Source: JAQVEM01 sp964603595
GTDB lineage: Bacteria > Actinomycetota > Humimicrobiia > Humimicrobiales > Humimicrobiaceae
Assembly: GCA_964603595.1 (NCBI GenBank)
Contig: CAZRVN010000004.1
Coordinates: 62,001-126,000, forward strand
Reading direction: 5' to 3'
DNA: 64,000 nucleotides
Below, piece after piece: positions 62,645 to 64,000 of the stretch (its first letter is position 1; the number at the start of each line of letters is the position of its first letter). The translations under genes and the position numbers were made by a program. Under the pieces are notes generated by a model. The model had not been told where the DNA came from. It saw nothing but the letters and a program-made list of their open reading frames with translations, and ran no database searches.

Positions 62645-64000
62645 CTACTTATGTATAACAGTATTTCCACCGTCAATCAGCTCATCAAATACTATATGCT
62701 CACCACTGGCCAGTATATCAATACTGAACCTGTCACTATCACTGCCCGGAGAACCATTATCTTCTATTAAAGCTTCAAAGGGATAGCTACCTTCTTCATC
62801 TATAGTAAGGTTACCACTCAGGTATGCCTTACTTCCTACTACTACCATATAGTTAAAATCACCTGCTTTATAGTTTATACCAGTATTATGATCGGTAACT
62901 TTTAAGTTACCTTTAAGGGTGCCATCCTTTTTATACTTTAAATTCAAGTTAAAGTTAACCTTATCCTCCTTACCTTCCGGGATAAACCATCCTCCTCCGG
63001 TTATATGAGGACCCTGTGGGTCATATACGGCAAGTGTTTCTCCTGACGCATCTGCAATGTAGTAATTACTATCTATTGTAGCTACTACAGAGTACAGGCC
63101 CACTGGAAGCTCTATATTTACTGTAGCTATACCATTGGAGTCTATATCAGCAGTATAGATGGATTCAAACCCTTCTTCTGTAGTTAAAGTAAAATAAACT
63201 GGGCCAGAAAGAGTTATATCTCCGGGGTATCCATCCTCTTCTTCTGATACCTTGCATGATAAAGTAACAGGACTATCTACTTCTACTATGGTATCTCCGG
63301 TGTAGGTAAGATAAGCATTTTCTTTTTCTATCTCTATATACTGTTCAGAGTAACCGGGGAGGTACAAGTCATCTCCATAGAAATTTACACATATGGGGTC
63401 AGTAGAAGTACCGGACATATCCAATACTTTATATGGACTGCTAAATGCAATACCATTTTCATCTGTAGTAAGTACTTCTATAGGAAGCATACAGCCAAAT
63501 TCTAACTCTTTGCCTTCAAGGGGTTCTCCTTCTGAAGTAAGAGTAGCATTGCCAGAAAGAATATCAGAATATTGCATAGAAAAAGGGAAATCGAGGATTA
63601 GTTCTGTGGGCAGCTCTTCAGGGACGCCTGTAACTGTTATAGACACACTTGCCTCCCTTGTAAAGGGGTCAATAGGCTGGGGATGAAGTTCTTCAGTAGT
63701 AAGTTCTATATTAGCCAATGATTGCATACCTTCTGTATTTACCGCAACCATATTAAATATATACTCCCCGTCTTCAGTATATTCGGCAAAATAATTGGAA
63801 TACATACCATCATCGGGGAATTCATCCCCATGCAATGAGAGCCCGTCATCATATAAAACAATATCAGTTTTGCTCCCATCTGGTCTTAAAACAGTTCCCG
63901 TAACTTCTGCGCCGGCAACCGGATATAAAGCTTGTACTTTTGATTTAATTAATATCTTTTCGGGATAGGTGTAAATTTCCTTATCCGTTTTTGCATCAAA
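62645..64000 (-). CDS. Large secreted Ig-like repeat protein, C-terminal part (start outside window)
   Basis: The frame is open from the window end to TAA 62645, giving about 451 residues without a start. The first 90 residues match the 'choice-of-anchor X' layout (YDDGLSLHGDEFPDDGMYSN, then YFAEYTEDGEYIFNM). Two Ig-like/BIG domains follow (about 130-330), and the end is a post-COAP-1-like domain (GGGWFIPEGKEDKVNFNLNL through FEALIEDNGSPGSDSDRFSI). It is probably a surface or secreted adhesive or polysaccharide-linked protein; a von Willebrand A domain often lies upstream in such proteins. Confidence 0.75.
   Translation of the reverse strand, partial: FDAKTDKEIYTYPEKILIKSKVQALYPVAGAEVTGTVLRPDGSKTDIVLYDDGLSLHGDEFPDDGMYSNYFAEYTEDGEYIFNMVAVNTEGMQSLANIELTTEELHPQPIDPFTREASVSITVTGVPEELPTELILDFPFSMQYSDILSGNATLTSEGEPLEGKELEFGCMLPIEVLTTDENGIAFSSPYKVLDMSGTSTDPICVNFYGDDLYLPGYSEQYIEIEKENAYLTYTGDTIVEVDSPVTLSCKVSEEEDGYPGDITLSGPVYFTLTTEEGFESIYTADIDSNGIATVNIELPVGLYSVVATIDSNYYIADASGETLAVYDPQGPHITGGGWFIPEGKEDKVNFNLNLKYKKDGTLKGNLKVTDHNTGINYKAGDFNYMVVVGSKAYLSGNLTIDEEGSYPFEALIEDNGSPGSDSDRFSIDILASGEHIVFDELIDGGNTVIHK

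Overview
The window comes from the chromosome of a low-GC bacterium. The block from 45 kb to 62 kb has the order and overlaps usual for Gram-positive-type and related anaerobic lineages: phoH, 7TM-HD phosphodiesterase, ybeY, era, recO, glyQ, glyS, pyruvate phosphate dikinase, dnaG, rpoD. Many secreted proteins carry lipobox signal peptides. Ribosome binding sites are often strong (AAAGGAGG), TTG and GTG starts occur, and the tRNA has an encoded CCA. I cannot fix the phylum by eye; a deep-branching Clostridia-, Atribacterota- or Actinomycetota-like anaerobe would fit.

Positions 1-12,200 hold mixed housekeeping and surface genes: a PAS-protein fragment, a HTH/coiled-coil protein, a ZIP transporter gene with an in-frame stop, a Dps-like ferritin, a SIMPL protein, DegV, an orphan ParA-type ATPase, a beta-propeller lipoprotein, a flavodoxin, a MetE/UROD-like methyltransferase and two exported proteins. 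Positions 12,500-18,200 form a sugar locus: ROK regulator, substrate-binding lipoprotein, permease, single-domain ATPase and PfkB kinase. It has a structured leader before the binding-protein gene and a perfect 14-bp intrinsic-terminator hairpin between binding protein and permease. An MFS transporter, an alpha/beta hydrolase with a probable Cys nucleophile, small membrane proteins and a TetR-controlled ABC-2 exporter follow; the TetR gene has a double palindromic operator in front of it. A membrane-anchored TIM-barrel-like protein and a VapBC module close this part.

Positions 27,960-45,011 are the most unusual part. A tRNA-Asn(GTT) gene on the minus strand has its 3' end facing left. The truncated C-terminal half of a large serine recombinase runs straight into it. 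To its left, six or seven short sequences in the same orientation begin with TTGGCTCCCC, the complement of the tRNA 3' end plus CCA, and continue with non-tRNA sequence of two types. I read them as left-end attachment scars of elements inserted one after another at the same tRNA. The cargo between scars includes a TRIC channel, an exported protein with a stop codon near its start, a toroid-like protein, a recombinase tail, a double flavodoxin-fold protein, a GH3 glucosidase, an AraC regulator, a P-loop/TPR protein, a RelB-YafQ module, gene fragments, an IS1595-family transposase and small element genes.

Right of the tRNA the conserved core cluster runs on the minus strand to about 62.2 kb. 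The window ends inside a large secreted Ig-like protein. Function calls rest on motif recognition only; no database search was run.
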